The notes beneath the pieces are model-generated. The model made no database searches and had not been told where the DNA came from. It worked only from the letters and a program-made list of their open reading frames with translations. 64,000 bases of DNA from Arthrobacter sp. B3I4 (lineage in GTDB: Bacteria; Actinomycetota; Actinomycetes; Actinomycetales; Micrococcaceae): the NCBI RefSeq assembly GCF_030816855.1, contig NZ_JAUSYK010000001.1:186001-250000 (forward strand), in the 5' to 3' direction. This document shows positions 60,903-64,000 of this stretch, piece by piece. Numbering within the stretch: the first letter of the stretch is position 1; every line of letters starts with the position of its first letter. Both the position numbers and the translations under genes were made by a program.

Positions 60903-61748
60903 CTAAGCGAAGTCGGACACGGCCGGGTCGGCGCCGATGCGGCCCGCGCCCTCCGCGGTGCGGTCCAAGCCGTTGATGGCCTCAACATCCGTGGCGTCGA
61001 GGGTGACGTCCAGCGCCGCATAGTTCTCCCGGATCCGCGACTCTGTCACGGACTTCGGGATGACGACGTTGCCGATCGCGAGGTGCCAGGCGATGACAAC
61101 CTGCGCCGGTGTGGCGTTGTGCTTGGCTGCGATCTGGGCAACCACCGGGCTTTCCAGCAGCTCGCCGCCCTGGCCGAGCGGAGACCAGGCTTCGGTGAGG
61201 ATGCCGTGGGAAGCATTGAATTCCCGCAGCGCTGCCTGGTTGAAGAACGGGTGAAGCTCAATCTGGTGGATGGCAGGCACGACGCCGGTCTCGTCGATGA
61301 TGCGCTGCAGCCCCTCCTTGGTGAAGTTGGAGACGCCGATGGACTTTACCCGGCCCTGCTTCTGAAGCTCAATGAGCGCCTTCCAGGTATCCACGAACTT
61401 GTCCTGCTTGGGCTGCATCCAGTGGATGAGGTACAGATCCAGGGACTCAAGCCCCAGTCGTTCCATGGATTCCTCGAACGCCTTAAGCGTGGAGTCGTAG
61501 CCCTGGTCGGCGTTCCACAGCTTGGTGGTGATGAAGATTTCCTCCGGCTTAAGACCCGAGGTCTCGATCGCCCGGCCTACCCCGGCTTCATTTCCGTAGA
61601 TCTTGGCGGTGTCGATATGCCGGAAGCCGGCCTCGAATGCCTGGCCGACCACCTTCTCAGCGACGTCGTCCTCAACCTGCCACACGCCGTAACCGAGCTG
61701 AGGGATGGTGTTGCCGTCATTGAATTTCAGTTCAGGTGAAAAAGTCAT
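60903..61748 (-). CDS. Aldo/keto reductase (2,5-diketogluconate reductase-like)
   Basis: A 281-residue NADPH-dependent reductase. The catalytic tetrad is recognisable: Asp in HIDTAKIYGNE, Tyr in the same motif, Lys in ITTKLWNADQ and His in LYLIHWMQP. PKSVTESRIRENYAALDV is the family's cofactor-binding signature. Start ATG 61746-61748 (MTFSPELKFNDGNTIPQLG) is preceded by AGGATAAAAAG. The physiological carbonyl substrate is not known. It stands alone between the small-protein gene and a hypothetical gene. Confidence 0.92.
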   Translation of the reverse strand: MTFSPELKFNDGNTIPQLGYGVWQVEDDVAEKVVGQAFEAGFRHIDTAKIYGNEAGVGRAIETSGLKPEEIFITTKLWNADQGYDSTLKAFEESMERLGLESLDLYLIHWMQPKQDKFVDTWKALIELQKQGRVKSIGVSNFTKEGLQRIIDETGVVPAIHQIELHPFFNQAALREFNASHGILTEAWSPLGQGGELLESPVVAQIAAKHNATPAQVVIAWHLAIGNVVIPKSVTESRIRENYAALDVTLDATDVEAINGLDRTAEGAGRIGADPAVSDFA

Positions 61749-61845
61749 CTTTTTATCCTGCCAACTCATTGCTCCCGGCGCCAGCGTTTTATGCGACGCT
61801 AAGCTAGCCGCTTAACTCGGAATATCCGCCGGTAACGTGCGGGAA

Positions 61846-62298
61846 TCAGCCAGCCGCCGCCTCGGTGAGCCGGCGTTCGGCGTCGTCGATGTGCTCCACC
61901 ACAGTCTCCGCCCGGCGTCGCACGGAAGCGGCCCCTACCGGCACCGGCCCGACGGCGAGGCGGAGCATGGCGGCCGCTTCCGCCGTCATGGCCAACGAGT
62001 TCCCGGCGGTCGAGAGTGAACGGTGCACGCCCGCCAAGGGGCCCGGGATGTCGAGACCCTCGCTGGGCGAGCGGCGCTGGGCCTCCTTGCAGATCCGGCG
62101 GACCCGGACGGCCAGCTCGGAGAGTTCGTTCGCGATCTGCACCAACTCGGCGTACAGCTCCTCGTCTTCCACCCCTTCGAGGACCTGGTGATACCGGTCC
62201 AGCCCGCGGATGAAACGGTCGTGGGCACGCCGCCACAGACCCTTGCCGAGTTCGGCGTCGTCCTTGCGTCCCTGCCGCGCGGCGCTGAAGAATCCCAA
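61846..62298 (-). CDS. Hypothetical protein downstream of the proteasome activator gene
   Basis: A protein of about 150 residues, largely helical and charged: MGFFSAARQGRK at the start, FIRGLDRYHQVLEGVEDEELYAEL and LVQIANELSELAVRVRRICKEAQ later. I do not recognise a domain. I choose the TTG at 62296-62298 because AGGACACCG precedes it and the protein then starts MGFFSA. An ATG at 62328 would overlap the upstream gene's end by 23 bases. Either way translation is probably coupled to bpa, so the product may act with the proteasome activator. Confidence 0.65.
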   Translation of the reverse strand: MGFFSAARQGRKDDAELGKGLWRRAHDRFIRGLDRYHQVLEGVEDEELYAELVQIANELSELAVRVRRICKEAQRRSPSEGLDIPGPLAGVHRSLSTAGNSLAMTAEAAAMLRLAVGPVPVGAASVRRRAETVVEHIDDAERRLTEAAAG

Positions 62299-62305
62299 CG
62301 GTGTC

Positions 62306-62998
62306 CTAGAGGTACTGTCCCGGACCATGGTCCGGGTCTGCGGGTTGGGAGGGGTCCATCCCCGGCCGTGGCTCGGCGGCCCGCTGGGGCTCGCCGTTCT
62401 CACCAATGATGACGCCGGGTGCGATCATCGTCCCGGGCGGCAGCTGACGCAGCTGCATCTGGGCGGCGGCGTGCTCGCGGGCGGCATGCTGCGCCGCGAT
62501 GGCCGTCTGGATGCCGTGGAACAGGCCCTCGAGCCAACCGACCAGCTGGGCCTGGGCGATGCGGAGCTCAGCGTCGGAGGGGGCACCATCCTCGGGGAAC
62601 GGCAGGTGGATGCGCTCCAGTTCCTGGACCAGTTCGGGAGCCAGTCCGTCTTCCAGTTCCTTGATGGAGCGTTCGTGGATTTCGGCCAGCCGGATGCGCG
62701 CAGCGTTGTCCAGCGGGGCGGACTTCACTTCGTCGAGCAGCTGCTTCAACATGGTGCCGATTCGCATCACCTTGGCCGGCTCGTCCACCAGGTCCTGGAG
62801 GTGGCTCGCCCGGCTGCGCGGTGCGGTGGCAGCAACGGGTGGGCCGTCCACTGGGGTTCCCTCCACCGGGGCTCCTGCCTCTGGCGCTCCTGAATCTGCA
62901 ACGGCTGTATCCGGAACGACTGCATCGGGCACATCAGAGTCCGGAGCTGCTGCCTTGGGGTTGCCGTCGCCGGGCTGAGTGTGGTTCGACTCGCTCAT
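62306..62998 (-). CDS. bpa: Bacterial proteasome activator Bpa (PafE)
   Basis: A 230-residue protein matching Bpa/PafE, an ATP-independent activator that forms a ring on the 20S proteasome. The first ~65 residues are Ala/Pro/Asp-rich and disordered. The helical core (70-190) contains RIGTMLKQLLDEV, LPFPEDGAPSDAELRIAQAQLVGWLEGLFHGIQ and the Ala/Gln-rich last helix. The protein ends in GQYL, the docking tail that inserts in the proteasome alpha-ring. This end is decisive for the assignment. No proteasome genes lie in the window. Start ATG 62996-62998. Confidence 0.9.
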   Translation of the reverse strand: MSESNHTQPGDGNPKAAAPDSDVPDAVVPDTAVADSGAPEAGAPVEGTPVDGPPVAATAPRSRASHLQDLVDEPAKVMRIGTMLKQLLDEVKSAPLDNAARIRLAEIHERSIKELEDGLAPELVQELERIHLPFPEDGAPSDAELRIAQAQLVGWLEGLFHGIQTAIAAQHAAREHAAAQMQLRQLPPGTMIAPGVIIGENGEPQRAAEPRPGMDPSQPADPDHGPGQYL

Positions 62999-63067
62999 GG
63001 CTTCATACTCTCACGCTCAAGTTCGGCCCGTCGGACGCCCGGTGATCCGGCCCCCCCGCCGGAAAAG

Positions 63068-63109
63068 GCAGAAGGCGCCGGGGGAACTGGGTCCCCCGGC
63101 GCCTTCTGC
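63068..63109 (-). terminator. Terminator of the cstA-ybdD operon
   Basis: A perfect 18-bp stem with a 6-base loop (arms 63068-63085 and 63092-63109). On the minus strand CTTTTCCGG follows. It separates the cstA operon from bpa. Confidence 0.9.
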
Positions 63110-63122
63110 GCCGGCTCTGCAC

Positions 63123-63314
63123 TTAGCAGCAGCGGCCCTGCGGGTTGCTGTCCTGGCGGTCCGTATGGTCCCGCCAGAAGTCACGTTCACACATCGGTGG
63201 CCCGTCGTGTCCCGAGACCCGATGGTGCTCCAGGTACTTCTTGTAGGCGTCGGCTCCGAGGACACCGCTGAAGTAGTCCGCAAAGCCCCGGAGTCCGGCT
63301 ACCAGCGCGTTCAT
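63123..63314 (-). CDS. ybdD: YbdD/YjiX family small protein
   Basis: A 63-residue protein of the YbdD/YjiX family (DUF466), almost always found right after cstA. VAGLRGFADYFSGVLGADAYKKYLEHH and the Pro-Met-x-x-x-x-Phe segment (PPMCERDFWRDHTDRQ) are typical. It ends GRCC, Cys-rich. In E. coli the partner protein takes part in pyruvate uptake with CstA-like transporters. ATG 63312-63314; no clear ribosome-binding site. It lies 11 bases after cstA. Confidence 0.88.
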   Translation of the reverse strand: MNALVAGLRGFADYFSGVLGADAYKKYLEHHRVSGHDGPPMCERDFWRDHTDRQDSNPQGRCC

Positions 63315-63325
63315 AGCAGCAACCG

Positions 63326-64000
63326 CTAGTGCCGAGTGGAGTGTTCGAGCCGCTGGTCCGCAGGCAGCTTCTTCCACTCCGCATCCAGCGCGCGCTCTGC
63401 CGGGGTAGGAATGAACCCGGCCGGCGCGAAGACGCGGGACGGCAGCGCCGGATCCTCGTACTCCACATTGGCGAGGCCCGCGGAGGCGTTGCGGTAGGCC
63501 TTTGCCGTTGCAATCAGCGCCGTGATGATGACGATGATGCTCAGCACCACGAAGATCACCGAGAGCCATCCCTGGATCATCGTGTTGCGGACTACGGCTT
63601 CCATGGCAGCCGTCGTCTTGGCCGTACCAAAGGACGTTTTCCCGTCGGCGAGGGCCTTGGCGAAGGCAGCGTTGTTGGCGAAGTACCCGACGGCGGGCAC
63701 CGGCGAGAAAATCTTGTAGAAGCTCGCCGTGATGGTGACGACTGCTGCAAAGGCCAGCGGCAGGGCCACGATCCAGAGGTACTTGAAGGTGCCCCGCTTG
63801 GCCACGATCGCGAGGACCACCGACAGTGCGATGGCCGCGAGCAGCTGGTTGGCGATGCCGAAGAGCGGGAACAACGTGTTGATGCCGCCGAGCGGGTCGG
63901 TAACGCCCATGAGCAGCACAGCGCCCCAGGCCAGCACCATGACGGCGGTGGCCAGCCAGGCTCCCGGCCGCCAGGAGTGGTCCTTGAATTTCGGAACGAA
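63326..64000 (-). CDS. cstA: Carbon starvation protein CstA, C-terminal part (partial)
   Basis: The last 224 residues of a CstA family transporter; the gene runs off the right edge. About five membrane helices are seen, beginning with WLATAVMVLAWGAVLLMG. GGINTLFPLFGIANQLLAAIAL is the conserved CstA motif. Homologues import peptides or pyruvate during carbon limitation. The tail ends DQRLEHSTRH. With ybdD it forms the usual two-gene unit. Confidence 0.94.
   Translation of the reverse strand, partial: FVPKFKDHSWRPGAWLATAVMVLAWGAVLLMGVTDPLGGINTLFPLFGIANQLLAAIALSVVLAIVAKRGTFKYLWIVALPLAFAAVVTITASFYKIFSPVPAVGYFANNAAFAKALADGKTSFGTAKTTAAMEAVVRNTMIQGWLSVIFVVLSIIVIITALIATAKAYRNASAGLANVEYEDPALPSRVFAPAGFIPTPAERALDAEWKKLPADQRLEHSTRH

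Overview
The window is high-GC, densely packed DNA from an actinobacterium. The most likely source is a member of the Micrococcaceae close to Arthrobacter or Pseudarthrobacter. Pointers are the block rlmB-cysS-ispF-ispD-carD-lpqE (the order also found around mycobacterial carD), senX3-regX3-gpmA, a bacterial proteasome activator ending in GQYL, a GlgE-type alpha-glucan pathway, and frequent GTG/TTG starts. The genus is inferred from gene content; no database search was run.

Layout. 1-6.3 kb: an aquaglyceroporin, a small protein with four GNYG-type repeats, a VOC protein, a solo sugar-ABC ATPase, a frameshifted DUF4032 gene and a GlcD-like FAD oxidase. 6.3-15.4 kb: a maltose/maltodextrin locus. 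malE-malF-malG and a GH13 amylase form a minus-strand operon, divergent from an alpha-glucosidase and its LacI-type regulator, with two matching operator-like palindromes between them. The operon has no ATPase of its own; the solo ATPase at 2.3 kb is the obvious candidate partner. 15.4-22.6 kb: a complete rRNA operon on the minus strand (16S-23S-5S) with tandem promoters, boxA-like leader elements and complementary arms bracketing 23S. Just beyond its terminator is an array of six 64-bp direct repeats, then nested inverted repeats beside an SRPBCC gene, and a 116-bp inverted-repeat element.

22.6-36.1 kb: glycogen/trehalose metabolism. glgE, treS and a maltokinase-branching enzyme fusion form a tightly coupled operon, able to turn trehalose into branched alpha-glucan via maltose 1-phosphate. 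glgP (divergent) and glgX degrade alpha-glucan. Between them lies a barnase-like RNase gene with a frameshift that removes the catalytic histidine, beside an intact barstar-like inhibitor gene. 36.2-40 kb: a small catabolic-looking module (DUF2848 protein, MHS-type transporter, GntR/FCD regulator, nitrilase-family amidohydrolase) with a shared GTATAC operator core.

40-54.3 kb is largely housekeeping: rlmB, cysS, ispF, ispD, carD, lpqE, regX3/senX3, phoU, gpmA, a methyltransferase, a PLP sulfur-amino-acid enzyme, tmk and holB. 54.3-64 kb: a secreted TAP-like hydrolase, tRNA-Thr(CGU), several small or membrane proteins, an MFS transporter, an aldo/keto reductase, the proteasome activator gene and, running off the end, ybdD and the 3' part of cstA. 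Strong hairpin terminators separate many convergent pairs. I found no insertion sequence, prophage, integrase or CRISPR array.
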